A stretch of 38,179 bases of DNA from an uncultured Pelagibacteraceae bacterium (GCA_902604035.1 CACKXG010000006.1:1-38179); one strand, 5' to 3'; positions 17,001 to 25,194 are shown, counted from the stretch's first letter. Notes: generated from the letters alone by a model not told the origin. Made by a program: numbers and translations.

Positions 17001-19336
17001 TAGTAAAACTTTAATATATTATTTGAATCTAATCTATCTGAATTTGTATAAAGTACTTTTCCATCAACCACATTTTCTTTTTTAAAAACCTCAATAATAG
17101 TATTCTTTGAGTTAAATTTTGCTTTTTGACCTGTTAAAGGGTCAACAACCATCATCACTGTGCCTTTAGCAGCCTTAAACGGTCTTGCATCATTTTTATT
17201 AATAGAATCACTTATAAAACCTTTGAATATTGGTAAAGCCGTTTTAGATCCTGTTTCATATTTTCCTAATGGAGTTGGATTGTCTGAACCCACATAAACA
17301 CCAACAAGTACGTTTGAGGTAAAACCTATAAACCAAGTATCTGTATTTTTATTTGTTGTTCCAGTTTTACCTGCAATATTTAAATTTAAGTCTTTGAGTT
17401 TTTTAGCTGTACCTCTTTGAACTACTCCTTCTAAAATTGATGTCATTTGAAAAGCTGTTTCTGGGGAAAAAATTTGCGTATAGTTATTTTTAATCTCTGG
17501 ATAATCGTTAGTTAAATAAGAAATTTGATCACAATTAATACATTTTCTTTTATCATTATTAAAAATAGTATTTCCCTCACTGTCCTGAATTCTATCTATC
17601 AGTATTGGTTCAACTAGTTTTCCTCCATTAACAAAAACTGAATAAGCAGATGTAAGTTTTAATAAAGTTGTTTCAGCAGATCCCAAAGATATGGATAAAA
17701 GTTCCTCTGGATTATCATAAATTTTTAATGCTTTTGAAAAATCAACTATTTTCTCTACACCAAGATTTTGGGCTATTCTTACTGTCATTAAATTTCTAGA
17801 TTTCTCTAAACCAACCCTTAAAGTTGAAGGACCATAAAATTTTTTTCCATAATTTTCTGGTTTCCACATTTTTAAATCATCTCCTTGGTCTAAAACCAGT
17901 GGTGCGTCTAGAACTAATGATGTTGGTGTAAAATTATTCTCTAAAGCTAATGCATAAACAAATGGCTTAAAAGCTGATCCAGGCTGTCTTTTAGCTTGAG
18001 TTGCTCTGTTAAATTCACTTTGTTTAAAACTAAAACCACCACTTAGTGCTAAAACTCTTCCAGTAAATGGATCCATTACAACAATTCCACCATTTACCTT
18101 TGGTAATTGTTGTAAGTTAAAAATATTTTCTTTTAAATTTTTAACATAAATCACATCACCAGGTTTTAATAACTTATTAAATTCTTTTTTTGTCCAAGAA
18201 ATGCTCTGATATTCAATAACACCTTCGATGTTATCTTCTGTTTCTATTTCTGCTGAAAATTTATTTATCTTTTTGACTATTGCTAATTTCCAATTAATTG
18301 AATTTTCTAATTTATATTTTTCTAAATCTTTTTTCCATTCTGAATTATAAATCTTATTAGTAAGTGGTCCTCTCCATCCCTTTCTTTTATCATATGCTAT
18401 TAATCCATCTCTAAGTGATTTTGTTGCAATTGATTGTAAACTTAAATCTATTGGAGTATTGATATTAAAACCTTGTTTGTAAACCTTATCATAGCTTAAA
18501 GTTTCAATTACGCTCTTTCTCACATCTTCAATAAAATATTGAGCATCTTCTAAATAAATTTTTTTATTTTTTTTTAAAATTATTTCCTCTTTTGTAAGTT
18601 TTTCATACCATTCTGAAGTTAAATAATTATTATCAAACAAATTTTTTAAAACCAAATTTCTTCTAAATTTCGCTATATCTGGATCTCTATAAGGATTATA
18701 TCTACTAGGTGCTTTTGGTAAAGCTGCTAGTAAAGCAGCTTCTGAGTAATTTAAATCTTTAATTGATTTATCAAAATATTCTAAGCTTGCTGCAGCTACT
18801 CCATATGCTCCACTTCCAAGATAAATTTGGTTTAGATAAAGTTCTAGAATTCTTTCTTTAGATAAAGCTCTCTCTATTCTAAAAGCTAGAATTGCCTCCT
18901 TAATTTTCCTATTTAAACTTACTTCATTTGTTAGTAAAAAATTTTTTGCTACCTGTTGAGTAATTGTAGATGCTCCCTCTAACCTTTTAGAGGATAAAAT
19001 ATTTGAAATATTATTTATTACAGCTCTAATAACACCTTTAGCATCAACACCTGGATGTTTGAAAAAATTTTTATCTTCAGCAGATAAAAATGCGTTAATT
19101 ACATTTTTTGGAATTGAATTAAATGGAACAAATACTCTTTTTTCTTGTGAAAAATCTGCCACCAAATCACCATTACCAGAGTAAACTTTACTAGAAACAG
19201 GGGGTTTATAACTTTTAAGAAATTTATAATCTGGTAAATCATTGGAATAAGTCCATAAAACACTTATTATCGAAATTACTGATAGTAGAATAAAAGAAGT
19301 AATAAAAATAAAGATATTTTTAAATAATTTATTCAT
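17000..19336 (-). CDS. mrcA: Class A penicillin-binding protein 1A
   Basis: A 778-aa bifunctional peptidoglycan synthase. One N-terminal membrane helix (9-29) is followed by a GT51 glycosyltransferase domain with the catalytic Glu87 in SAEDKNFFKHPGVD and EGASTITQQVAKNF near 120-133. An intervening OB-like segment precedes the transpeptidase domain: SxxK is Ser454-Ala-Phe-Lys457 in QPGSAFKPF, SRN lies in EKSRNLMTV, and KTGT in IAGKTGTTNKNTD. It acts in the periplasm to polymerise and cross-link glycan strands. It is divergent from rne with a perfect TATAAT at 19346-19351, and probably heads the transcript with prfB and the AsmA-like gene. Confidence 0.95.
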   Translation of the reverse strand: MNKLFKNIFIFITSFILLSVISIISVLWTYSNDLPDYKFLKSYKPPVSSKVYSGNGDLVADFSQEKRVFVPFNSIPKNVINAFLSAEDKNFFKHPGVDAKGVIRAVINNISNILSSKRLEGASTITQQVAKNFLLTNEVSLNRKIKEAILAFRIERALSKERILELYLNQIYLGSGAYGVAAASLEYFDKSIKDLNYSEAALLAALPKAPSRYNPYRDPDIAKFRRNLVLKNLFDNNYLTSEWYEKLTKEEIILKKNKKIYLEDAQYFIEDVRKSVIETLSYDKVYKQGFNINTPIDLSLQSIATKSLRDGLIAYDKRKGWRGPLTNKIYNSEWKKDLEKYKLENSINWKLAIVKKINKFSAEIETEDNIEGVIEYQSISWTKKEFNKLLKPGDVIYVKNLKENIFNLQQLPKVNGGIVVMDPFTGRVLALSGGFSFKQSEFNRATQAKRQPGSAFKPFVYALALENNFTPTSLVLDAPLVLDQGDDLKMWKPENYGKKFYGPSTLRVGLEKSRNLMTVRIAQNLGVEKIVDFSKALKIYDNPEELLSISLGSAETTLLKLTSAYSVFVNGGKLVEPILIDRIQDSEGNTIFNNDKRKCINCDQISYLTNDYPEIKNNYTQIFSPETAFQMTSILEGVVQRGTAKKLKDLNLNIAGKTGTTNKNTDTWFIGFTSNVLVGVYVGSDNPTPLGKYETGSKTALPIFKGFISDSINKNDARPFKAAKGTVMMVVDPLTGQKAKFNSKNTIIEVFKKENVVDGKVLYTNSDRLDSNNILKFY

Positions 19337-19345
19337 TTTAATTTC

Positions 19346-19351
19346 ATTATA
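19346..19351 (-). promoter_or_regulatory. -10 element of the PBP1A gene
   Basis: A perfect TATAAT on the minus strand ends 9 nt before the ATG at 19336, so the transcript would have only about 1-3 nt of leader. No good -35 is seen at 16-18 bp. Confidence 0.4.
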
Positions 19352-19436
19352 TCTTGGAATTTGTTAAAGATATGGCAAGAAAATAAAACAAAATTTTAAA
19401 AAATAAATTACTAATGAAATTAACATTCACAAAATT

Positions 19437-21254
19437 ATGGAAAAAAATTTATATATCGATGCTTCGCATCCTAACGAAACTAGAGTTGTTCTTAAATCAG
19501 GCGAAAATATTGAAGATTACGAGTACGAAGGTTTAAAAAATAACTTAATAAAAAATAATATTTATTTAGGCAAAGTAAGTAGAATTGAACCCTCCTTACA
19601 AGCAGCCTTTGTTGATTTTGGAAGAGAGCGGCATGGGTTTTTGTCTTTTAATGACATTCAATCAGATTATTACCAGATACCAAAAGCAGATTTAGAAAGA
19701 ATTAAAGAGGAGGAAGAAAAAGCTAGAGAAGAACTTTCAAGACAAGTTGAGGCTAAAGAAGAGGAAAATATTGCTGAAGGAAAACTAGAGATTGATGATC
19801 CCATAGAAAAGATATCAGAAGAACGAATAGAAGAAGATTCAAACAATAAAGAAAATATTACTGAAAAAGAAAATTTAGATGACGAAAAAGAAAAAAAGAA
19901 AGAGTATAGATTTAAATTTAAAAGATATAAAATTCAGGAAGTAATTAAACCTAACCAGGTAATTCTTGTACAGGTAATTAAAGATGAGAGAGGTCAAAAA
20001 GGTGCAGCTTTAAGCACTTTCATTTCTATTGCTGGTAAATATATAGTATTAATGCCGAACACTCCTAAAGGAGGAGGTATATCAAGAAAAATATTTAATC
20101 CTGCTGATAGAAAAAAAATAAGAACAATTTTAAATGAAATTGAAATACCTAAAGAAATGGGATTAATTGTAAGAACTGCTGGAAGCAATAAAACAAAAAA
20201 TGAAATAAATAGTGATTTAACAACTTTGATCAATTCTTGGAGTCAAATAAAGGAAAATGCAATAAACTCTATTGCTCCCTCTTTAATTCATCAAGAAAGT
20301 GAAATAATTAAAAGAACTTTAAGAGATATGTTTGACGAAAATACCCAAAATATAATTGTAGAGGGTAACGAAGGTTATAAAAAAGCTCAATCATTCATGA
20401 AAACTATGATGCCATCAAATGTGAAAAAAGTTAAAAAATATAGAGGAAAAATTCCACTATTTATTCAAGAAAATATTGAGCAAAAATTAAATCAAATATT
20501 TGACTCCGAAATTAAACTTAAATCAGGAGGATATTTAGTTATCAACCCAACAGAGGCTTTGGTTTCTATTGATATAAATTCTGGAAGTTCAATAAAAGGA
20601 AAAAATGTTGAAAGCACTGCCTTAGATACGAATATTGAAGCTGCAGAAGAAATTGCAAGACAAATAAAGATAAGAGATTTGTCTGGTTTAATCATTATAG
20701 ATTTTATTGATATGCTAAGTTATGGAAATAGGAGATTGGTAGAAAGAAAACTAAAAGAAAAATGCAGATCAGATAGGGCAAGAATTCAAATTGGAAGAAT
20801 AAGTAATTTTGGTCTTTTGGAGATGTCAAGACAAAGGCTAAGAGAAAGTGCAATTAAATGGAAAGTTACATTAACGGACGAGTCTTTTGCTCAAAAACTA
20901 CTAAAAATTGTTGAATTAAAATCAATTATTAATAAAGCTAAATTTGTTGAATTAAAAGTATGTGAAAAAGTTTCAGATTTTCTTAAAGAAAATTTCGTTG
21001 ATGACCTAACTTATTTTGAAAAAAAAAATAAAATTAAGATAGATATAATAAGTGACAATTCTTTAATAATACCAGAGTACATTATAGATATTAAAAATAA
21101 ATCAAAGAAAACAGTTGAATTAGTAGAATATTACGAAAAATTAAAAAATTTAGAAATCCAAAACAAGGAAAATAAGTTTTTAGAAAAAAAAGAAAATAAA
21201 AAAATAAACAAAAAAACTCATAAGAAAAAAAGATACTATAAAAAAACTAAATAA
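19437..21254 (+). CDS. rne: Ribonuclease E/G family endoribonuclease
   Basis: A 605-aa RNase E/G. It starts like RNase E (IYLGKVSRIEPSLQAAFVDFGRERHGFL, S1 domain), and the S1 domain is split by a charged Glu/Lys-rich insertion at about 83-157, as in many alphaproteobacterial RNase E proteins. The catalytic metal ligands are Asp379 (VSIDINSGS) and Asp422 (IIIDFIDM), followed by DRARIQIGRISNFGLLEMSR. The Zn-link CPxC that should come about 15 residues later is absent. There is no long scaffold region, only a Lys-rich tail. It initiates mRNA decay and RNA processing. The stop overlaps thiG by 8 bp. Confidence 0.93.
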   Translation: MEKNLYIDASHPNETRVVLKSGENIEDYEYEGLKNNLIKNNIYLGKVSRIEPSLQAAFVDFGRERHGFLSFNDIQSDYYQIPKADLERIKEEEEKAREELSRQVEAKEEENIAEGKLEIDDPIEKISEERIEEDSNNKENITEKENLDDEKEKKKEYRFKFKRYKIQEVIKPNQVILVQVIKDERGQKGAALSTFISIAGKYIVLMPNTPKGGGISRKIFNPADRKKIRTILNEIEIPKEMGLIVRTAGSNKTKNEINSDLTTLINSWSQIKENAINSIAPSLIHQESEIIKRTLRDMFDENTQNIIVEGNEGYKKAQSFMKTMMPSNVKKVKKYRGKIPLFIQENIEQKLNQIFDSEIKLKSGGYLVINPTEALVSIDINSGSSIKGKNVESTALDTNIEAAEEIARQIKIRDLSGLIIIDFIDMLSYGNRRLVERKLKEKCRSDRARIQIGRISNFGLLEMSRQRLRESAIKWKVTLTDESFAQKLLKIVELKSIINKAKFVELKVCEKVSDFLKENFVDDLTYFEKKNKIKIDIISDNSLIIPEYIIDIKNKSKKTVELVEYYEKLKNLEIQNKENKFLEKKENKKINKKTHKKKRYYKKTK

Positions 21255-22020
21255 TCCCTTTTGATGGAGATGATGGATTACCCATCAAAATTTTATCTAT
21301 TCTTCCAGACTTGTAGGATTGTCTGCCAGCGATAACAGCATTTTTAAAAGCAAGTGCCATTTCAAAAGGTTTTTTAGCTTTTGCAATTGCTGTATTAACA
21401 AGTACTCCATCACATCCTAGCTCCATTGCTATTGTTGCGTCGGATGCTTGACCTAAACCAGCATCAATAATTAATGGAAGTTTGGTTTGTTTTCTAATTA
21501 TTTGAATATTAATTTTGTTTTGTATACCTAATCCTGATCCAATTGGTGCAGCTAGAGGCATAATAGCGTCAGCACCTGAATTCTCTAAACGCTTAGCCAT
21601 TAAAGGGTCATCATTACAATAAACCATGACTTTAAAACCTTCTTTTGCGAGAACTTCTGTAGATTTTAAAGTTTCAATCATGTCTGGAAATAAATTCTTT
21701 TTATCTCCTAAAACTTCTAATTTAACTAACTTCCAACCACCTATTTCTCTTGCTAATCTCAAAGTTCTTAAAGCTTCTTTTGAATTAAAACATCCAGCAG
21801 TATTGGGTAAATATGTAATTTTTTTTGGATCAATATAATCCATAAGCAGAGGCTTATTTTTATCTGAAATATTAACCCTTCTTACAGCAACTGTCACTAT
21901 TTCTGCTCCAGAAAGTTTAATTGCTTTTGCGCACTCAGACATACTATTATATTTTCCTGTTCCAACAATTAATCTGGAATTAAATTTTTTATTCGCAATA
22001 ATCAGACTATCTTTTTTCAA
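21247..22020 (-). CDS. thiG: Thiazole synthase ThiG
   Basis: A 257-aa TIM-barrel enzyme that makes the thiazole phosphate carboxylate of thiamin from DXP, dehydroglycine and ThiS thiocarboxylate. The N-terminal FNSRLIVGTGKY block, the Schiff-base Lys100 (WKLVKLEVLGD) and the phosphate-binding APIGSGLGI and IDAGLGQASDA motifs are present. I set the start at TTG 22020: GGAGGT at 22028-22033 stands 7 nt upstream, and the TTG follows the thiS TAA by one base. A longer frame from TTG 22035 would bury that ribosome binding site. It is operonic with thiS. No thiC, thiE or thiO is nearby. Confidence 0.93.
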   Translation of the reverse strand: MKKDSLIIANKKFNSRLIVGTGKYNSMSECAKAIKLSGAEIVTVAVRRVNISDKNKPLLMDYIDPKKITYLPNTAGCFNSKEALRTLRLAREIGGWKLVKLEVLGDKKNLFPDMIETLKSTEVLAKEGFKVMVYCNDDPLMAKRLENSGADAIMPLAAPIGSGLGIQNKINIQIIRKQTKLPLIIDAGLGQASDATIAMELGCDGVLVNTAIAKAKKPFEMALAFKNAVIAGRQSYKSGRIDKILMGNPSSPSKGII

Positions 22021-22021
22021 A

Positions 22022-22240
22022 TTAACCACCTCCAATAAAATGAACTATTTCAATTTTATCATTTTTATTTAATTTTATTTTACTAATTTTTTTTTTATCT
22101 ATTATTTCTTCATTAAGCTCAATAGCTACTTTATTTAATGGAATTTTGAGATTTTTTAACACTAAAGAGAGGTTGGAATCTTGATTTATAGATTTGATTT
22201 TTCCATTTATTTTAATTTTTATTTTTTTTATTTTTTTCAT
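22022..22240 (-). CDS. thiS: Sulfur carrier protein ThiS
   Basis: A 72-aa ubiquitin-like protein ending VHFIGGG. The terminal Gly-Gly is the site that is adenylylated and thiocarboxylated to donate sulfur to ThiG. It has a basic N-terminal extension (MKKIKKIKIKINGKIK) and the family NGK...LVLKNLKI pattern. It lies immediately before thiG, and its last Gly codons form the thiG ribosome binding site. Only 16 bp separate its start from that of aroQ, leaving no room for a TPP riboswitch. Confidence 0.9.
   Translation of the reverse strand: MKKIKKIKIKINGKIKSINQDSNLSLVLKNLKIPLNKVAIELNEEIIDKKKISKIKLNKNDKIEIVHFIGGG
22028..22033 (-). promoter_or_regulatory. thiG Shine-Dalgarno inside the thiS GGG tail codons
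   Basis: GGAGGT on the minus strand is made from the GGA and GGT codons for the ThiS C-terminal glycines, 7 nt before the TTG start of thiG. It decides the thiG start. Confidence 0.75.
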
Positions 22241-22242
22241 CG

Positions 22243-22248
22243 TATATA
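22243..22248 (+). promoter_or_regulatory. possible aroQ -10, giving a near-leaderless mRNA
   Basis: TATATA ends 8 nt before the aroQ ATG at 22257, which predicts a leader of about 2 nt. The region where a -35 should be (22220-22225) reads TATTTT and is weak. Confidence 0.3.
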
Positions 22249-22256
22249 AATGCTGA

Positions 22257-22706
22257 ATGAATAATAAAATAATTATTATTAATGGTCCAAATCTTAATCT
22301 ATTAGGGGAAAGAGAACAATCACAATATGGATCAACAACGTTTGACCAACTTAAAGAGAATTGTTCTAAAAAAGGACAAGAAATTGGTCTTGATGTTGAA
22401 TTTGCTCAATCCAATGTTGAAGGAGAACTTGTTAATATAATTCAAGATGCTAGGAAAAATTTTGATGGTATGATTATAAATGCCGCTGCATTTACTCATA
22501 CTTCTGTGGCTATAAGAGATGCCCTAGATTTATTTAAAAAACCAATAATCGAGATACATTTATCTAATATTTATAAAAGAGAAGAATTTAGACATAAATC
22601 ACTTATAAGTGGTGTCGTAACTGGAGGAATTTTTGGATTAGGTGCCGAAGGATATATTTTGGCCATAATTTCATTACAAAAGACTTTGCAAAATGAAAAT
22701 AGATAA
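22257..22706 (+). CDS. aroQ: 3-dehydroquinate dehydratase, type II
   Basis: A 149-aa type II dehydroquinase of the shikimate pathway. IINGPNLNLLGERE at 7-20 and the catalytic Tyr24 (SQYGSTT) are typical, with NAAAFTHTSVAIRDAL near 78 and EIHLSNIYKREEFRHKS near 101 carrying the catalytic His. It is the first gene of aroQ-accB-accC, a common alphaproteobacterial order, and overlaps accB by 14 bp. Confidence 0.96.
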   Translation: MNNKIIIINGPNLNLLGEREQSQYGSTTFDQLKENCSKKGQEIGLDVEFAQSNVEGELVNIIQDARKNFDGMIINAAAFTHTSVAIRDALDLFKKPIIEIHLSNIYKREEFRHKSLISGVVTGGIFGLGAEGYILAIISLQKTLQNENR

Positions 22707-23127
22707 AAAAATAATTAAAGAATTAAGTGATTATTTAAAAGAATTTAATCTTAATGAAATAGAGATAACTGAAAAAGATACAAAAATTAAAGTATCAAAA
22801 AATAATGTTTCAATTAGTAATCAGCCACAAGTTATTTCGCCCTCAACACCCGTAACAGGTTCGCCACCTACTCAAACTCAAAATATTAAATCAGGAACTG
22901 AAATTACCTCACCTATAATTGGAACAGCCTATCATGCGCCAGAACCTGGTGCTAAGAAGTTTGTTGAGATTGGAAAAAAGATTAAAAAAGGCGATACTAT
23001 AATGATTGTTGAGGCAATGAAAACAATGAACCATGTTCCTTCAACAGCAGATGGTGTAGTAAAAGAAATTTGTGTTGAAGATGGTCAACCTGTAGAATTT
23101 GGTCAAACTATTATTATCCTTGAATAA
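22693..23127 (+). CDS. accB: Biotin carboxyl carrier protein of acetyl-CoA carboxylase
   Basis: A 144-aa BCCP: an N-terminal helical region, a flexible Pro/Ser/Thr-rich linker at about 43-66, and a C-terminal biotinyl domain (70-144). The biotinylated residue is Lys110 in VEAMKTMNH. It shuttles carboxybiotin between AccC and the carboxyltransferase in fatty acid synthesis. It lies 3 bp before accC. Confidence 0.96.
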   Translation: MKIDKKIIKELSDYLKEFNLNEIEITEKDTKIKVSKNNVSISNQPQVISPSTPVTGSPPTQTQNIKSGTEITSPIIGTAYHAPEPGAKKFVEIGKKIKKGDTIMIVEAMKTMNHVPSTADGVVKEICVEDGQPVEFGQTIIILE

Positions 23128-23130
23128 ATA

Positions 23131-24468
23131 ATGTTTAAAAAAATTTTAATTGCAAACCGTGGGGAAATTGCGGTTAGAATTATTAGAGCGTGTAAAGAAT
23201 GGGGAATATCTACAGTAGCTGTTCATTCAGATGTAGATAAAGAAAGTATGCATGTCAGAATGGCTGACGAAAGTGTGTGTATTGGTTCTCATCAACCTGC
23301 AAATAGTTATTTAAATATTCCAGCATTAATGTCAGCAATAGAACTTACAAATGCTGATGCTGTTCATCCTGGCTATGGTTTTCTTTCTGAAAATGCGAAT
23401 TTTGCAAGAATTTTAGAAGAAAATAAAATTAATTTTATAGGAGCTTCATCAAAACATATTGAAATGATGGGTGATAAAATCCAAGCAAAAAGAATAGCTA
23501 AAGAAAATGGGTTGCCTGTTATTGAGGGCTCTGAGGGAGGAGTAAAAGATGTTTCTGAAGCAAAAGAACTTTGTAAAAAAATTGGTTTTCCTGTCTTAAT
23601 CAAAGCCTCAGGTGGAGGTGGAGGTAAAGGTATGAAAATAGTTTATAAAGAAGAAGAATTTGAAACGTTGTTTTCAACTGCAAAATCAGAAGCACAAAAA
23701 TACTTTGGTAATGATGAAGTTTATATTGAAAAATTTTTTCAAAATCCAAGGCATATTGAGGTTCAAATATTAGCTGGAAAAAATAGAGCAGTTCACCTAC
23801 ACGAAAGAGATTGTTCGGTTCAAAGAAGACATCAAAAATTAATAGAAGAAACACCAAGTCCAGTTTTAACTGATGAAATAAGAAAAGATTTATTTGAAAG
23901 AACAGTCAAGATGGTTGCAAAAATAGGTTATATGGGAGCTGGGACTGTTGAATTTATATATGAAGATGGGAAATTTTATTTCCTTGAGATGAATACAAGA
24001 GTTCAAGTTGAACATCCTGTAACTGAGATGGTCACTGGAATTGATATAATTAAAGAGCAAATTTGGATTGCTTTTTCAGAAGAAACAGCTTTGAAACAAA
24101 GCGATATAAATCCTAGAGGACATGCAATTGAATGCAGAATAAATGCTGAAGATGCTAGTAAAAACTTTCAGCCTTCCCCTGGAATTATTACTATGTGTCA
24201 TCAACCATCTGGTTTTAGAACAAGAGTAGATGGCGCAATATTTCAAGGATATAAGGTAACACCCTATTACGATAGTATGGTTTGTAAGTTAATTTGTCAT
24301 GGAAGAAATAGAACAGAGGCAATTCAAAGAATGAATAGATCTTTAGACGAATTTGTTATTGAAGGAATAACTACAACAATACCTCTACATAAAAAATTAC
24401 TAAACCATAAAAAATTTATAAATTCAGATTTTAACGTTAGTTGGCTTGATAAAGACTCAATTGTTTAA
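23131..24468 (+). CDS. accC: Acetyl-CoA carboxylase, biotin carboxylase subunit
   Basis: A 445-aa ATP-grasp enzyme with the standard order of domains: KKILIANRGEIAVRIIRAC at the N-terminus, the nucleotide loop KASGGGGGKGMKIV near 158-171, HLHERDCSVQRRHQKLIEE near 232, the metal site EMNTRVQVEHPVTEMVTG near 285 and the C-terminal GHAIECRINAEDA. It carboxylates biotin on AccB. In many alphaproteobacteria aat follows; here the next genes are on the opposite strand and accC overlaps the DUF2155 stop by 4 bp. Confidence 0.97.
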   Translation: MFKKILIANRGEIAVRIIRACKEWGISTVAVHSDVDKESMHVRMADESVCIGSHQPANSYLNIPALMSAIELTNADAVHPGYGFLSENANFARILEENKINFIGASSKHIEMMGDKIQAKRIAKENGLPVIEGSEGGVKDVSEAKELCKKIGFPVLIKASGGGGGKGMKIVYKEEEFETLFSTAKSEAQKYFGNDEVYIEKFFQNPRHIEVQILAGKNRAVHLHERDCSVQRRHQKLIEETPSPVLTDEIRKDLFERTVKMVAKIGYMGAGTVEFIYEDGKFYFLEMNTRVQVEHPVTEMVTGIDIIKEQIWIAFSEETALKQSDINPRGHAIECRINAEDASKNFQPSPGIITMCHQPSGFRTRVDGAIFQGYKVTPYYDSMVCKLICHGRNRTEAIQRMNRSLDEFVIEGITTTIPLHKKLLNHKKFINSDFNVSWLDKDSIV

Positions 24469-24872
24469 TAACATTTGACAAGCCAAACATCATAAACAGG
24501 ATGATCAAAGGGTTCGATTGAAGGACTTGATGAAAACATCCAACCATTAAAAACAAAAACTTCATCATTGTTTTTATTAGTCAAATCTCTAACTTGTATA
24601 TAAGCAGTTATTTCTGGATTATCATCAAATTCTGAATTTTTACATTTCAGACTTTTAATTGATAAATCTTTAAACTTTATTAATTCTCCATTTTTAAGTT
24701 TAAGCAAGGTATTTTTTGAACTTATTTTATCCAAAATTTTTATATCAGTAAAAGTTCCCTCTAAATTACTTTTTGAGTTTGAGTTTAAAACTAAACAAAA
24801 ATAAAATAAAAAAACTAAATAGATTAATTTAAAATTATTCTTTCCAACTTGAGTATTTCTTTTTAATACCAT
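24465..24872 (-). CDS. DUF2155 domain-containing exported protein
   Basis: A 135-aa protein with a signal-like N-terminus: basic residues up to about Lys15, then a hydrophobic stretch at 16-30 (FKLIYLVFLFYFCLVLN). The domain at 43-135 contains LDKISSKNTLLKL, two cysteines in the C-terminal half (LKCKNSE and the penultimate Cys134) and the hallmark FNGWMFSSSPSIEPFDHPVYDVWLVKC. DUF2155 proteins are confined mostly to alphaproteobacteria and have no settled function. The ATG lies within the end of the NDUFA12 gene, a 38-bp overlap; no later start is convincing. Confidence 0.85.
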   Translation of the reverse strand: MVLKRNTQVGKNNFKLIYLVFLFYFCLVLNSNSKSNLEGTFTDIKILDKISSKNTLLKLKNGELIKFKDLSIKSLKCKNSEFDDNPEITAYIQVRDLTNKNNDEVFVFNGWMFSSSPSIEPFDHPVYDVWLVKCY

Positions 24873-25194
24873 TTTGATTTTTATTTGGATAATATGCTGA
24901 GTCAGTTCCAGTTAAATTTTCTTGATGTGGTTTTTGCCATTCATATTTTTCTAAGTTATGTTTTTTCTCAATTTTATTTGGTGTAAAATGCATCCAAGAA
25001 TACCATTCAACAGGAATTTTTGATGCATCAATTGTGTTTGAATAGATAACCCATCTTTTACCATTTTTACTCTCATAATATTTATTGCCCAACTCATCAG
25101 TGCCAACTAGTTTTCCAAAAAAAATAGTTTTTAGTCTTGTTCCAAAAGTATCTTGATTCCACCAAGTGAAAATTTTTTTTAAAAGTGTCAACAT
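24835..25194 (-). CDS. NDUFA12-family NADH:ubiquinone oxidoreductase accessory subunit
   Basis: A 119-aa protein of the NDUFA12 (17.2 kDa / B17.2) family. Visible features are the early WWNQDTFGTRLKT, GTDELGNKYYESKNGKRWVIY near 31-51, PVEWYSWMHFTPN near 61-73 and the C-terminal WQKPHQENLTGTDSAYYP. The subunit belongs to complex I of alphaproteobacteria and mitochondria and is peripheral on the matrix/cytoplasmic arm. It is cotranscribed with DUF2155, an association often seen in alphaproteobacteria. The core nuo genes are not in the window. Confidence 0.92.
   Translation of the reverse strand: MLTLLKKIFTWWNQDTFGTRLKTIFFGKLVGTDELGNKYYESKNGKRWVIYSNTIDASKIPVEWYSWMHFTPNKIEKKHNLEKYEWQKPHQENLTGTDSAYYPNKNQNGIKKKYSSWKE

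Noticed and set aside
22020-22035. ThiG start at TTG 22035
   Set aside because: It would place the strong GGAGGT inside the coding region instead of 7 nt before TTG 22020, and adds residues not typical of the family.
22241-22256. TPP riboswitch upstream of thiS
   Set aside because: Only 16 bp separate thiS from aroQ, and no THI-box CUGAGA-like motif was seen on the minus strand there.
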